DNA of 53,076 nt from contig JAHBNG010000105.1 of assembly GCA_019217005.1 (NCBI GenBank), positions 1 through 53,076 on the forward strand, in the 5' to 3' direction. Position 1 is the first letter of the stretch. The number at the start of each line of letters is the position of its first letter. The position numbers and the translations under genes are program-made. This document shows positions 1-8,693 of this stretch, piece by piece. The notes below the pieces were generated by a model. It searched no databases. It was not told the DNA's origin and saw nothing but the letters and a program-made list of their open reading frames with translations. The stretch is from Chloroflexi bacterium TSY. Lineage in GTDB: Bacteria > Chloroflexota > Anaerolineae > Caldilineales > Caldilineaceae.

Positions 1-51
1 AACCGCTTTTTGTCACATTTCTCATCTCTTTTCTTTTACCAGAAAGTAAAG

Positions 52-459
52 TTATTGATTTTTCCCCAAAGTCAATCCCAAACCTAACTCTATGACACCG
101 ACAATGAAATATAGGACGTGCAGCTACCCAATGCCCATCCAGTAGACTTGAGCAATGATCCAGAGAATCAAAAACGTCCCCAAGGCAGCGGCGATTTCGC
201 CAGCACGACTATACAAACGAAAGGACGCTGCCGCCCCAATCAGATTGCTAATCCCGTTGACCGCCAGCAAAAAGATTCCTGGTATCAAAAAATCTGAGAA
301 GGGGGAGTTGTCAAGCAACTCTATCGGCGTTCCCAAGCTACTACCGCTTGGATCAGTAATCAGTAATATGCTGGCTGGAATCGCGCCAATAGCAACAAAT
401 ATCTGTAAAATACCCAACCAAATCGCATACCGTTTTCTGTTATTTATTGCGTTAGTCAT
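52..459 (-). pseudogene. Small 4-TM membrane protein, interrupted by in-frame TAG
   Basis: A hydrophobic protein of about 135 residues with around four membrane segments. Translation starts at the ATG at 457-459, which follows a GGGAGG ribosome-binding site seven bases upstream; the longer reading frame upstream has no such site. It is a paralogue of the protein at 11165-11581: both share DPSGxSLGxPxELL, FLIPGI and QVYWM motifs. An in-frame TAG at 124-126 stops this copy where the paralogue has a Trp (HWLHWLY against GIG-stop-LHVLY). The frame then stays open and similar to the paralogue down to a TAA at 52-54. This is most simply a Trp-to-stop nonsense mutation. The truncated product lacks only the last membrane segment. 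The function is unknown; its neighbours are other small membrane proteins. Confidence 0.75.
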
Positions 460-473
460 CAAATAGCCCCTCC

Positions 474-935
474 CTATTCTATGCTGCGAGAACGCAGCCA
501 ACTTACAGTCAGGTGCCCGACCCCCAGTGCTACAGCGGCCAGCAGCAACCACACAGAATCAAGCAGATCGGCTGCCGCAAGAAAATAGATGACCGGCATA
601 ACAGCTATCGGCAAGGGAACGCTGAGCAGCGAACGATAGAGCAATGCTTCGGCGCGTCCCAAGACAATGTAGCGAACCCAGCCTGCATAGTAGAGAATGA
701 GCGCACCAATCATGACCGCAAGCGCGACAGCATCTGTCGGTCCAACCAGGCCCAGGCGATAAAAGAACGGGATCACAAAGCTTCCGACCTGACCGACGCG
801 TTCGACTATAGTCATCATCTGCAAGCGTCTGTCGTTGGGTTGCGGAACATTCGCTAACCTGATCGTCGGTGGAAAAAGCACCACTCCTATAGCTTATCCA
901 ATCCCGATAAAAGTCTGCAGTATATCCATCATCAT
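474..935 (-). pseudogene. Small integral membrane protein with in-frame TAA near its start
   Basis: This frame codes for a hydrophobic protein of about 150 residues with four predicted membrane segments. The natural start is one of three consecutive ATGs at 927-935, which follow GGAGA. An in-frame TAA at 894-896 falls inside what would be the first membrane helix (MDILQTFIGIG-stop-AIGVVLFPPTIR). The frame continues without a shift afterwards, so this looks like a nonsense mutation rather than the end of a gene. Reinitiation at the GTG at 882-884 would give a 136-residue product lacking the first helix half. It lies directly after an attC-like site at 973-1047, in the position of the first gene of a cassette. 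No family was recognised. Confidence 0.6.
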
Positions 936-972
936 TCTCCAATCAAAAGCTTTTCGGACGGTAGCGAGGCCG

Positions 973-1047
973 GTATAACGCCTCGCATCAGCGGCCGTTC
1001 CACTCGCTAAGCGAGTGAAACGGTCCGACTGCATACGCTTGTTAGGC
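973..1047 (-). repeat. attC-like integron recombination site 1
   Basis: Read on the minus strand the site runs from GCCTAAC (1041-1047) to GTTATAC (973-979). Between them lie the imperfectly paired arms GCGTATGCAGTCGGACCG and CGGCCGCTGATGCGAGGC and a central palindrome CACTCGCT/AGCGAGTG. This is the fold and layout of an integron attC: an R-box pair, an L-box pair with unpaired bases and a variable terminal structure. GCCTAAC fits the RYYYAAC consensus exactly; GTTATAC differs from GTTRRRY at one base. Orientation matches the minus-strand genes, placing the site 3' of the SDR cassette. Confidence 0.75.
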
Positions 1048-1133
1048 GGTATTTAGCAAATCTTTCTGGGTGACTACAATGTGCCCAAAACGGACATTGG
1101 TTTAAATCACACCAGTGGCGATATGGCCACTAC

Positions 1134-2011
1134 TTATCCTGACTGGCCAACTGTCAGGTGATTACCATCACTGTTCAGTCCTTTGATCATTGCTTCGCTA
1201 AGCTCCCATAGCCTTTTTGCAACTTCAAGGTCGTATGATATTTTGGTTGACTGCACTTCTCTTTTGTTTTTGAAGTACTTGCCACTCGTATTTTCTAATT
1301 CTTTTGCCGTTGCTATATACAGGCCTGTTGCAGCTCCTTTTTCTGGGCTGTTGAAAAATGGACACATGATACCGATCATGACCCGCCACATGAGCGGCAT
1401 CTTTTTTTGCAAATTGGTCTTGGTGGCTCCAGGATGAAAACAATTGATCGTGATCGGGGTATCTCTCAGTTTTCTAGCTAGTTCGTAACAAAAAAGAAAC
1501 TTCGCCAGAATAGCTTGTGCCGCTGAATGACCCGCACTGTAGTCGTTTTCGGCATTGATATCATTGAAGTTTATCTTCATTTTTTCGCCGATCCCTCCTA
1601 CTGTCAATATGACTTTCCCTGAATCGCTTTTTTTAGTTTGGGGAGTAGCAGTTTAGTTAGCAAGAAAGATGCTAAGTAGTTTGTTGCAAAGGTCATCTCA
1701 ATATTATCAACACTTAGTTGACGCTCGAAGAAATTTGCTCCCGCGTTGCGAAATAGAACATCAAGGTGGTCGAACTTAACACCAAACTCATTGACAAACG
1801 CCCTGATTGATAATTGCGAAGATAAATCCGCTATCATCAAATGGACCTCTTCATTACTAGTAGCGTTGATGATTTTGTTCTTCGCAATTTCTCCTGATTC
1901 TCTATTGCGGTACAGCAAGATGGTTATATAATCATTTTCTGCCATGCCCTTGGCCAGCTCAAATCCGATACCGGAATTCGCGCCAGTAATCAAACAGATC
2001 TTATCTCTCAT
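1134..2011 (-). pseudogene. Short-chain dehydrogenase/reductase, frameshifted
   Basis: The N-terminal half (1604-2011) has the classical SDR cofactor motif TGANSGIG at residues 8-15 and the NAG motif, as in the retinol-dehydrogenase-like SDRs. The C-terminal half (1134-1607) continues the same family (KINFNDINAENDYS, FCYELARKL, NCFHPGATKTN). The two halves lie in different frames, and a one-base loss near 1605-1612 (AAG-TCATATTGACA) joins them. Aligning to FxYELAxxL, the catalytic YxxxK pair appears replaced by AxxxI, so even a repaired protein may be inactive. Its start ATG overlaps the stop of the upstream small gene, so the two were translationally coupled. Together they form a cassette between attC-like sites 2 and 1. 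Confidence 0.75.
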
Positions 2012-2259
2012 ACCATTTCTCCTGATTCGAAATAGACGGTGACGTTATCTCTTGATACGCGATAGCAAATAGCAGTATATGAGTACGCAGCGTCACCCTC
2101 ATGGTGCGTTGGGACGGCACCCAAGACCTCTTGGATACCTGCTAACTCGGTTTCTTCCAGTTCGAAACCCATGAATAAAAAGTAGGATTCGAGATTATCT
2201 TTCTCGGCGGCAAGAACCGGCATGATTATCACGGTTAGTATCAATACTTGGTATCGCAT
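2008..2259 (-). CDS. Small exported protein of unknown function
   Basis: An 83-residue protein starting at the ATG at 2257-2259. Residues 1-17 form a signal-peptide-like segment (MRYQVLILTVIIMPVLAA), followed by an acidic domain (KDNLESYFLFMGFELEETEL) and one cysteine. The start lies nine bases inside the boundary of attC-like site 2, as is common for the first gene of an integron cassette, and there is no clear Shine-Dalgarno sequence. The stop overlaps the start of the SDR gene (ATGGTATGAGAG). I recognise no family. The longer frame starting further upstream runs through the attC site and is unlikely to be real. Confidence 0.5.
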   Translation of the reverse strand: MRYQVLILTVIIMPVLAAEKDNLESYFLFMGFELEETELAGIQEVLGAVPTHHEGDAAYSYTAICYRVSRDNVTVYFESGEMV

Positions 2260-2267
2260 CAAGATAC

Positions 2268-2366
2268 GCCTAACGCTAGAGTTCAGGGGCATTTGAATGC
2301 AACTGACCGGAGCGGTAGCGCAGGGAAGGCGCACTCAAATGCCCCTCTGGAGCGCCTTTGTTAAGC
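2268..2366 (-). repeat. attC-like integron recombination site 2
   Basis: On the minus strand it begins GCTTAAC (2360-2366) and ends GTTAGGC (2268-2274), both exact matches to the RYYYAAC/GTTRRRY consensus. The long inner arms pair over AGGGGCATTTGA and TCAAATGCCCCT. The stop codon TAA of the upstream gene (2361-2363) lies within the first core box, and the next gene starts nine bases after the last box. Both are hallmarks of cassette structure. Confidence 0.8.
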
Positions 2367-2873
2367 ATTATTTGCATGCATCAACTGTGAATATGCTAGA
2401 AATGCATGGTATGTGTGCAAGATTACGAATATCGTTGCAACTATTATGTATATGTAGCCTCTCCACCATGTAAACAACCAGCTATTGTTACAGACTAGAG
2501 CGATTCCATATAACCAGAAAATAGGTGTCCATGCTGGCGCTGTAAACCCAATAAGACTAGTAGACCAGGCACTAGAGCTAAATAGTATCTGAGCTAAGTA
2601 ACTACAAGCATATAAGGCAAGACCAATTGCGTATAAATACCAGCCCCAATTCTGTGTTTCTTTTCTAATCTCGTAAAGTAGAAAGACAGGAATAACAAAT
2701 ATCAAGATTCTAAGAATATCCTCGAACAATTCTAGTGTATGCGGTGCGCTCCGTGAAAAGTTCTCCTGACTATAGGGAGCCGGAAGGTACTTCCAGAGTC
2801 CAAAAGTAACTAACAATACTGGAATAATTAGAATTATGCCATTGTATAGGAATATAGTATTCACGTTTTTCAC
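2361..2873 (-). CDS. Multi-pass membrane protein of unknown function
   Basis: A 170-residue protein with about five hydrophobic segments (near residues 8-28, 50-68, 74-95, 110-128 and 138-160) and many Trp and Tyr residues. It starts at a GTG (2871-2873) preceded by GGAGGACTAG. Its stop codon is embedded in attC-like site 2, so it is the gene of a second cassette whose attC lies directly downstream. It has no recognisable domain, and its AT content looks higher than that of its neighbours, which fits acquisition as a cassette. Roughly 200 bases upstream (2880-3083) hold no gene; a short hairpin-rich stretch there has direct repeats of GCATAAC but is not a convincing attC. Confidence 0.65.
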   Translation of the reverse strand: MKNVNTIFLYNGIILIIPVLLVTFGLWKYLPAPYSQENFSRSAPHTLELFEDILRILIFVIPVFLLYEIRKETQNWGWYLYAIGLALYACSYLAQILFSSSAWSTSLIGFTAPAWTPIFWLYGIALVCNNSWLFTWWRGYIYIIVATIFVILHTYHAFLAYSQLMHANNA

Positions 2874-3083
2874 CTAGTCCTCCTCTATTGTTAACGTAAT
2901 AATGCATAACTAGAGTATTGAGCGGACTCTGTATATACAGAATCTGCATAACCTGGGTCACAACATTATTTGAGTTGGTTGTTCCTCTGCACCTCTTAGG
3001 GAAATTCCACAGGAATCATGACCCAGCTATACTTGGTTTCTCGTCCCTTTTTTGTAATCGATTTTTACCATTGTTGACTCCTT

Positions 3084-3839
3084 CTATACTGTAGATGGCT
3101 GCATTGTCCCGCTCATATCGATTCGTCCAGATTCGCTCTCGGTTGTCGTTGCCTCGATTGCAGCGGGATTGAAGCCCTTCACGATCAGCCAGATCCCTAG
3201 GAGTAGCTCACTCAAGAATATGGGTGCATAGAGCAACATAACAGGCTGGAAGCCCTGACTGGGGTCGTATACCTCGAACAGTTCCATCCCATTGACTAAT
3301 GCCAATGTCAGGACGGCAAAGAGGCCCCAGGCTGCGAGAAATCGTGGTACCAGTTTTGACTGATACAGCAGGTAATAAAGCAGCAGCGCCCCAAGGATGA
3401 AGAAGAGAGCGTTCACCTGCCCAATCCAATGGCGCTCTGCCAGGGCCGCAGCACCCAATACCTGAAAACTGGCAGCATCCAAAGCACCTGTTGGCACGGA
3501 CTCCTGCCCCAATGTGATGAGTGATAGGATGCCGAATTTGCTGACAACGAGGGTCGCGACCTCGATAATCCTGATACTGAGGTATCCAAGAGCTATCTTT
3601 TCACTATGTACTCTTAAAATTTGAAACATCAAGACGCCAATGCCAAGAACCGCAACATCATTCACGATTAATTCAACGAGCATGCCGCTTATCAATTGGG
3701 ATCTGCTTGCCGCAATATTTGCAGGGAAATCGGGAGCAGTTAGAATTGGCTCAGAAAGGAACCCACCCCCAAATACACCCACATACCCAGCTAAAAATAA
3801 CGCTCCCACAGCCATTGCGATCTTTCTATTTGTACTCAT
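3084..3839 (-). CDS. DUF4386 family membrane protein
   Basis: A protein of about 251 residues with six or more membrane helices. The motif region ASRSQLISGMLVE and LSIRIIEVATLVVSKFG is typical of the DUF4386 family, integral membrane proteins of unknown function. The start is taken at ATG 3837-3839 (MSTNRK), because AAGGAG lies six bases before it; an ATG six bases earlier would abut the ribosome-binding site. The frame continues far upstream, but that extension overlaps the MDR gene and has no start signal. The end (TESESGRIDMSGTMQPSTV) is polar and cytosolic-looking. The stop of the MDR gene lies only about ten bases upstream, so the two are probably co-transcribed. Confidence 0.75.
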   Translation of the reverse strand: MSTNRKIAMAVGALFLAGYVGVFGGGFLSEPILTAPDFPANIAASRSQLISGMLVELIVNDVAVLGIGVLMFQILRVHSEKIALGYLSIRIIEVATLVVSKFGILSLITLGQESVPTGALDAASFQVLGAAALAERHWIGQVNALFFILGALLLYYLLYQSKLVPRFLAAWGLFAVLTLALVNGMELFEVYDPSQGFQPVMLLYAPIFLSELLLGIWLIVKGFNPAAIEATTTESESGRIDMSGTMQPSTV

Positions 3840-3849
3840 CTTCATCTCC

Positions 3850-4875
3850 TTAGATCCTAGAGTTAGTCGGTTTCGGTAACGAGAACAATCTTGCCCGCAT
3901 AGCCACCCCGCTCCAGTACTTCGTGCGCTCCGCCACCAGCGGTTTGAGTTCACCGTTTGCCAACAGGTCGAGGAGTTCTGTTAAGGTTTGCCGATACCAG
4001 ACTTTGTCTGCCGCCAAATCCGGCGTCAACAGCAATTGCCGACCCCCTGGCTTGAGCTTGAGCAGCGCCACCATGCCCAGCGTCAGGGGAATGATCTTCA
4101 GCCCCGACCGCTTCGTTGCTGCCACGCCAAACCAGACCAAGCGACCGTTCTTATTTAGCGCATTGTGTGAGCGCCATAATTGCCGGATTCCACCGATGGG
4201 GTCGAAGACAATGTCCACGCCGCCGTTGGTCAGGCTGTGGATGCGCTTGACGACATCTTCATTGCGATAATCGATAGGTGTAGCGTCCAAAGCAGCCACA
4301 TGTTCATGGTTGTAACTGGATGCGGTACCGTATGTCTCCAACCCAGCTAACCGGCCCAGCTCCAGCAGTGCCGACCCCACGCCGCCCGCTGCTCCCTGTA
4401 CCAAAATACGCTCGCCGCGCTGCGCCTTGGCCGTGTGGTGCATCGCAAGGTGAGCGGTGAGGTAGTTAGCCACTACGCAGACCGCTTCGGTCGAATCCAC
4501 ACCTTCAGGCACCGGTACCAACTCATCGGCTGGACGACAGATAGATTCCGCGTAGCCGCCGCTCGCCCCAAAGGTGAAAACGGCCACCCTCTGCCCTAGT
4601 TCAGGGGCGTTAACACCCTCGCCCAACTTGTCGACAACGCCGACGAAGTCCTCACCCAATGTAAACGGCGGTTTGGGCGTGCCAGGGAGCAAACCAGAGC
4701 TACGGAGCATCAGGTCATAAGCCGAGACGCCCGCAGCCTGAACCCGCACCCGAACTTCCCCGGCCCGAGGTTCGGGAATCGGTTCTTCAATAGCCTGCAA
4801 CACTTCCGGACCGCCGTGGCGCGCGACGACGATGCGTTGATGTGTCGTTTGTTTCACAGTGTCTTGTGCGATCAT
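3850..4875 (-). CDS. MDR quinone-oxidoreductase-like protein with damaged C-terminus
   Basis: A medium-chain dehydrogenase/reductase of the NAD(P)H:quinone oxidoreductase type. The N-terminal GroES-like domain (GEVRVRVQAAGVSAYDLMLR, GEDFVGVV) is followed by a Rossmann domain with QGAAGGVGSALLELGRLAG. It has no zinc-ligand set, which is consistent with quinone or enone reductases. The start is ATG 4873-4875 after GGAGGATGGAAGC. The C-terminus is wrong: after KPLVAE the frame reads RTKYWSGVAMRARL. In another frame the DNA encodes AHEVLERGGYAGKIVLVTETD ending at TAA 3863-3865, the normal family ending. A short deletion near 3925-3935, probably between GCGGAGCGCA-like repeats, removed part of the usual linker and shifted the frame. 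The last beta strand and helix are therefore lost; activity is doubtful. Confidence 0.8.
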   Translation of the reverse strand: MIAQDTVKQTTHQRIVVARHGGPEVLQAIEEPIPEPRAGEVRVRVQAAGVSAYDLMLRSSGLLPGTPKPPFTLGEDFVGVVDKLGEGVNAPELGQRVAVFTFGASGGYAESICRPADELVPVPEGVDSTEAVCVVANYLTAHLAMHHTAKAQRGERILVQGAAGGVGSALLELGRLAGLETYGTASSYNHEHVAALDATPIDYRNEDVVKRIHSLTNGGVDIVFDPIGGIRQLWRSHNALNKNGRLVWFGVAATKRSGLKIIPLTLGMVALLKLKPGGRQLLLTPDLAADKVWYRQTLTELLDLLANGELKPLVAERTKYWSGVAMRARLFSLPKPTNSRI

Positions 4876-4988
4876 GCTTCCATCCTCCATGAATTGGCAT
4901 ACTCCCAGGAAAAGCCTCGATATCCATACCGGTGATATTTCTAATGCTCTCATCCAAAATGATCATATTTCCGTCGCTGCATAGTTCT

Positions 4989-5061
4989 CCAGAAAAGTTC
5001 ATCCTCCCATTAGGGGAGGCCCCATCTCGGCTCCTTGAGATGTGGTACGGAACTTTTCTGG
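4989..5061. repeat. 73-bp inverted-repeat element with three-way-junction fold
   Basis: Perfect 12-bp terminal inverted repeats CCAGAAAAGTTC (4989-5000) and GAACTTTTCTGG (5050-5061) enclose two further perfect 6-bp hairpins: CCTCCC/GGGAGG (5003-5008, 5014-5019) and CATCTC/GAGATG (5023-5028, 5037-5042). The whole can fold as a cloverleaf-like three-way junction on either strand. It sits between the hydrolase stop (5084) and the MDR start (4875). Its ends resemble the AAAAGT/ACTTTT ends of the other short palindromes in this window. Confidence 0.65.
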
Positions 5062-5083
5062 ACAAGAATACGTGTCGGAGATC

Positions 5084-6109
5084 CTATTGTTCGACCGGCG
5101 TTTGCAGGTAGGATCTCACGACTGCAAGACTTGCCTCGGGGTTCTCGGCAAACATCTCATGACCGGCATCGGGGATAACGGCCAGTTCCGCGCTGGGGAA
5201 AAATGCCATTTGCTTGGTTTGCCACTCGGCTCCGATCACCTGCTGGCATTCTCCTGCCAGAAACAGCACCGTGTTGCCGAATTTTTCAACCCCCGCAGTT
5301 AAGTCGATTTCGAAATTGCCGTCGGCATCCACCGCTTGCATCTTCACGGCTTCAGCGGCGCTTGCGCCAAACCGCCACGACTCCGCCTCAGTGGGGCGCT
5401 CGCCCGGACAGCGATAGCCTGCCTGCGGATGGTCATCACCCTGATACAAGTTCATCTGATGGGCGAAATAATCTGCTGAAGCTTCTTCGTCGGGGCCATG
5501 GACATGTAGCGATTCAAACATCGTTTTCAAGAAGTGATAAAGAACACCCGGGGTGAAACGCATAGCGGTTGCTTCAGCCCACCCTTCCGCAAACTCGGAG
5601 GTCAGGAAACCCGGCTCGGCGAGAACAGCGTGAACGATTTTGTTGGGGTGTTGTCCCAAATAGGCCGAAGCCAACATAGCTCCCCACGAGTGCCCCACCA
5701 GATTGACCGGCTCACCAGCGCCATAGTAGTCGACGATTGAATCTAGATCGGCGACTGCTGAAGCCAGCGTAATCTCATCTGGGTTCACTCGCGGGGAAAG
5801 CCCGGCACCACGTTGGTCGAAGAAGACGACGAAATAGTCGTCAGACAGTGCCTTTAGCGAAAGGATACTGCGATAGTCTGAACCTGGGCCGCCGTGGACC
5901 GTAATGACAACCGGGTTGGAGCGGTCTCCAAAGGTCTCGGCGTGGTATGTCACACCGTTAATGGTAATTTGGGGGAGCGATGGGTCGTCGGCTACGGTAG
6001 CCGGTACCGGATAGTCACCCCATGTGAGCAAATAGAATAGAGCGAAAAGCGCCGCCAATACCAGCACTAAGCTCAGAGCGATGCGGGTGATCACTTTTGC
6101 TGCATTCAT
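5084..6109 (-). CDS. Alpha/beta hydrolase, proline-iminopeptidase-like, membrane anchored
   Basis: A 341-residue protein with an N-terminal hydrophobic anchor (residues 8-30, ALSLVLVLAALFALFYLL). The alpha/beta-hydrolase fold follows. HGGPGSD (about residue 71) is the oxyanion-hole motif typical of prolyl iminopeptidase-like S33 enzymes, GHSWGAM (about 142) carries the nucleophile Ser, and DAGHEMF (about 318) carries the catalytic His. A helical cap lies between residues 165 and 260. The length is usual for the family. Substrate is not predictable from sequence. It is likely exposed on the outer face of the membrane. The 170 bases upstream hold no gene. Confidence 0.85.
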   Translation of the reverse strand: MNAAKVITRIALSLVLVLAALFALFYLLTWGDYPVPATVADDPSLPQITINGVTYHAETFGDRSNPVVITVHGGPGSDYRSILSLKALSDDYFVVFFDQRGAGLSPRVNPDEITLASAVADLDSIVDYYGAGEPVNLVGHSWGAMLASAYLGQHPNKIVHAVLAEPGFLTSEFAEGWAEATAMRFTPGVLYHFLKTMFESLHVHGPDEEASADYFAHQMNLYQGDDHPQAGYRCPGERPTEAESWRFGASAAEAVKMQAVDADGNFEIDLTAGVEKFGNTVLFLAGECQQVIGAEWQTKQMAFFPSAELAVIPDAGHEMFAENPEASLAVVRSYLQTPVEQ

Positions 6110-6284
6110 TTTGAGTCTCTCCGTTCATTTCATTGACGTGGTTGAACTGCGCCACAGTCTGCTATTGCGCTTCACACCAGAACTGCAATTCGGCCATCCT
6201 ATGTGTGCTTGCATGTGGGCCTCCTCAATTCGGACCTACCGATGAGGGAGCGTCTCTCCTCGGCATAGCGTAAAAACACGACAT

Positions 6285-7151
6285 CTACAGATGGTCTTCA
6301 TCATGCGAAAACCATATCTGCACGTGAGGATACGTTGCATGAAACGTCCGAATCATGGTGGCTGAACGCTGCACCTCCTGTTTCCCGCGTGCTCCATCGA
6401 TTGTACTGACAAGGATTTCATCCTGCATCGCCCATGTTGTTAATTCTGCGTCACCAACAATGAATATGGGAGTCGGGGTGGTATTGATGAGGTAGGCAAG
6501 ATGATCGCGCGAATGTCCTGGCGTCGACACCGCCCACAAAGTGCCATCGCCAAAGACATCGACCACACAAGAGAATGGCGCTAATGCCCTTCCTGTACCC
6601 ATGTCAAGCAGATGAATAGACGATTTCCCTGTGAAATGATTGCCACACAATAGTCTGGACATGAGTGTCCGTTCCTGTTTTCCATAATAGAGATGGCACT
6701 GCGAGGGAACGGAAGGGAGTCCCCCGGTATGATCGGCATGTAAATGCGTCAGAAACGCATGGGCAGGGGTGATCTGGTGTTTCTTGAGATGTGACATGAG
6801 GTCAATATCATCGGCGCTCTGGGTGTACTGGACATTCATAAGCCTGTTATACACCCGCATAGTGAAGGATAAATTTCCGTATGGTGGGTGGTCGTGGAAT
6901 GTCCGATCAAACCCCGTATCGATCAAAATATCGCCGTGTGTCAGATGCCTGAAATGGAACGCCATGACGGCATAGTCGTAACGATCTGCGGGATTTCGAT
7001 GGGGCGGGAAACTCTCTGGTTGCGCGTAATTTTGTAACGCTCCAGAAATGTACCCTGTATTAAACGCCGTCCATGGCAGTGGTTGCGCATCATCAAACAC
7101 TGCTTGCCAATCACGATAGGGTTTTCCATTCGGTACCTGATAGGTCTCCAT
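6285..7151 (-). CDS. MBL-fold metallo-hydrolase, lactonase-like
   Basis: A 288-residue metallo-beta-lactamase-fold hydrolase. Metal-binding motifs are all visible: DTGFD (about residue 79), THLHADHTGG (about 135-144), TPGHSRDH (about 211-218), GDAE (about 234) and a final His in the SHDEDH end. This pattern and length match the group that includes N-acyl-homoserine-lactone lactonases, but many family members hydrolyse other lactones or thioesters, so the substrate is open. There is no signal peptide, so it is cytosolic. The start at 7149-7151 is an ATG (METYQVPNGK) without a strong ribosome-binding site. The 200 bases between this gene and the next upstream gene contain no feature I can support. 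Confidence 0.85.
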   Translation of the reverse strand: METYQVPNGKPYRDWQAVFDDAQPLPWTAFNTGYISGALQNYAQPESFPPHRNPADRYDYAVMAFHFRHLTHGDILIDTGFDRTFHDHPPYGNLSFTMRVYNRLMNVQYTQSADDIDLMSHLKKHQITPAHAFLTHLHADHTGGLPSVPSQCHLYYGKQERTLMSRLLCGNHFTGKSSIHLLDMGTGRALAPFSCVVDVFGDGTLWAVSTPGHSRDHLAYLINTTPTPIFIVGDAELTTWAMQDEILVSTIDGARGKQEVQRSATMIRTFHATYPHVQIWFSHDEDHL

Positions 7152-7355
7152 ATCTTCACTCCATTTCGCTGTTCATGCGTAGCGTTTCACGCGAATAGCT
7201 TCTCCTTTGACACCCGCCTTCATCACACATTCCTCGTTTGAACCAACTCCTGTACTCATACACGTCATTTGGGGATGTATCGTGGAATATGGATTTGCAC
7301 TCTATCTTTTTGCTCTCACATCCACTTCCACGCTGTACCACATAGTCTTTGGCAC

Positions 7356-8009
7356 TCACGATTCCCCTGCCTTTGGGGAAACCTCTCCGTGTGCCGGGAA
7401 TTTCCATCTGAAGTCGCAATACTCAGCGCCATCCGCAATGGTCTGCGTACGAACCAATTCGACACCGCATGCGCGCGCCTGGCAATAGTCAATACTGCAC
7501 ACTGCATGTTGGGTGAGTTCGGGAACGCCTTGCCCCTTGAAGTAGTCGGCGAACGGATAAAGGGTCACGTCAAACGAAACACCTGTCTCCGCGGGGAGAT
7601 GCCGATGAACGAATGGATAGGAAAAGAAGTACCTTGTTAACATACCCAGTAGCCATTTGACCCTGGTTTCGCGTTTCGCACTGCGGAGCCGCGAAAGCTT
7701 GAAAAAAGCTGCCGCCACGGGTCGAAAAATGTCCAACATGATCGTCTCGACAAGCCCGCGGGCCTTGGCTTGGCTCATGCCATGTTCCTGCAAAGCTCGA
7801 TAGAGTGCGCAACTCCACTCCATATAGCGCATCATGAGGTTGACCGGGACGCTGTGGCGGGGGCGGCTGGGCGCCATCCGAGATTGCAAAGCGCACGTTG
7901 AATGCCAAACCTGCACTGATGTGTCTGCAAAATGTTCCTGTAGTCGACGAGTGGCGGCACGTCGAAAAGTACTGTTCGGTGCGTAAAGCCGAAGAAATCC
8001 AATGATCAT
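7356..8009 (-). CDS. ATC hydrolase-like (L-2-amino-thiazoline-4-carboxylate hydrolase family) protein
   Basis: A 217-residue cytosolic protein. The C-terminal half has the pattern of the ATC hydrolase family (PF14196): SFDVTLYPFADYF, VCSIDYCQARACG, LVRTQTIADGAEYCDFRW. The final Cys-Asp-Phe is the family's conserved end motif. The start is taken at ATG 8007-8009 (MIIGFLRLY), because AAGGAGA lies six bases upstream; the frame is open for a few codons further. The N-terminal half is helical and matches the usual family layout. The substrate in this organism is unknown, since most family members are uncharacterised. The stop of the DUF6326 gene lies about 25 bases upstream, so they may share a transcript. 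Confidence 0.75.
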   Translation of the reverse strand: MIIGFLRLYAPNSTFRRAATRRLQEHFADTSVQVWHSTCALQSRMAPSRPRHSVPVNLMMRYMEWSCALYRALQEHGMSQAKARGLVETIMLDIFRPVAAAFFKLSRLRSAKRETRVKWLLGMLTRYFFSYPFVHRHLPAETGVSFDVTLYPFADYFKGQGVPELTQHAVCSIDYCQARACGVELVRTQTIADGAEYCDFRWKFPAHGEVSPKAGES

Positions 8010-8034
8010 GTGCTGTCTCCTTTTCATACATTTT

Positions 8035-8475
8035 CTAAGGTGTCACCTCGACGCTTCCCTTTTGAGGCCACCGCCACGCATACCAAACAACGAGAGAGAC
8101 AAACACAAGGTATGCAATTCCCCAAAACACCTCATAGGCGGGGGAGCCGATGTAGACAAAGACCAAAAAGACGATTTCCCAGACAACAAAAAAAGCACCG
8201 GCGATCAGGTTCGCCAACCGATTCGCTTTGTCGGGCAATGTCAAAGAGAAAAAACTCATAAAAATTGGAATGAGCATGACTGTTGACATGATCAAAATCA
8301 ACTCACTGGTTACGGGTACGTCTGTCGTTCCTGTAATCATTTCATTGAGTACCACTGGATCAACTAAGCGCACCGTATCTCCCTGAAGACCACTGAGCAT
8401 GCGAGCGGCCCACAATGCGGAAAGGATGATCCGCACATCCACCAAGTTTCTTGCGGTATTTCTGTTTATGGTCAT
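8035..8475 (-). CDS. DUF6326-like membrane protein
   Basis: A 146-residue protein with four predicted membrane helices. The start segment LVDVRIILSALWAARM and the central SFFSLTLPDKANRLANLI fit the DUF6326 family of small integral membrane proteins. It begins at ATG 8473-8475 with GGAGGGAG as the ribosome-binding site. The 71-bp palindromic element (8497-8567) sits immediately upstream of that ribosome-binding site, so it would be transcribed as the 5' leader. Function unknown. Confidence 0.7.
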   Translation of the reverse strand: MTINRNTARNLVDVRIILSALWAARMLSGLQGDTVRLVDPVVLNEMITGTTDVPVTSELILIMSTVMLIPIFMSFFSLTLPDKANRLANLIAGAFFVVWEIVFLVFVYIGSPAYEVFWGIAYLVFVSLVVWYAWRWPQKGSVEVTP

Positions 8476-8496
8476 TTTTTCTCCCTCCTAAGTGCT

Positions 8497-8567
8497 TATC
8501 CGAAAAGTTCTGTGACGATCTATTCTCGCCTGAGAAACTAGTCGGACTCACAACCACTTTTCGCATA
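8497..8567 (-). repeat. 71-bp dispersed palindrome, copy 1
   Basis: On the minus strand this copy begins TATGCGAAAAGTGG and ends CACAGAACTTTTCGGATA, followed by AAGCACTTAGGAGGG and the DUF6326 start. It has the same length and more than 80 percent identity by eye to the copies at 22840-22910 and 28977-29047. The outer arms pair over about 12 bp, TGTGA pairs with TCACA, and TTCTC/GAGAA forms the apical hairpin. Confidence 0.8.
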
Positions 8568-8693
8568 GGATCTAAATGAGGATAGCCAGTTCGGGACTTA
8601 TACAGTTGCTGCTCCAATGCAGGCTCTATTTCCACGAAACCCGCATCTGAGGACGCTATCTCTACTCGCAGGGCGATTTATACTGAGCACTGC

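Noticed and set aside
52..459. Stop-codon recoding (TAG as amino acid) to explain open frames beyond stops
   Set aside because: TAG, TAA and TGA all interrupt genes here while other genes end normally with each, so nonsense mutation or error is simpler.
2895..2955. Repeats of GCATAAC with a palindrome TATATACAG as an attC site
   Set aside because: The outer boxes are in direct rather than inverted orientation.
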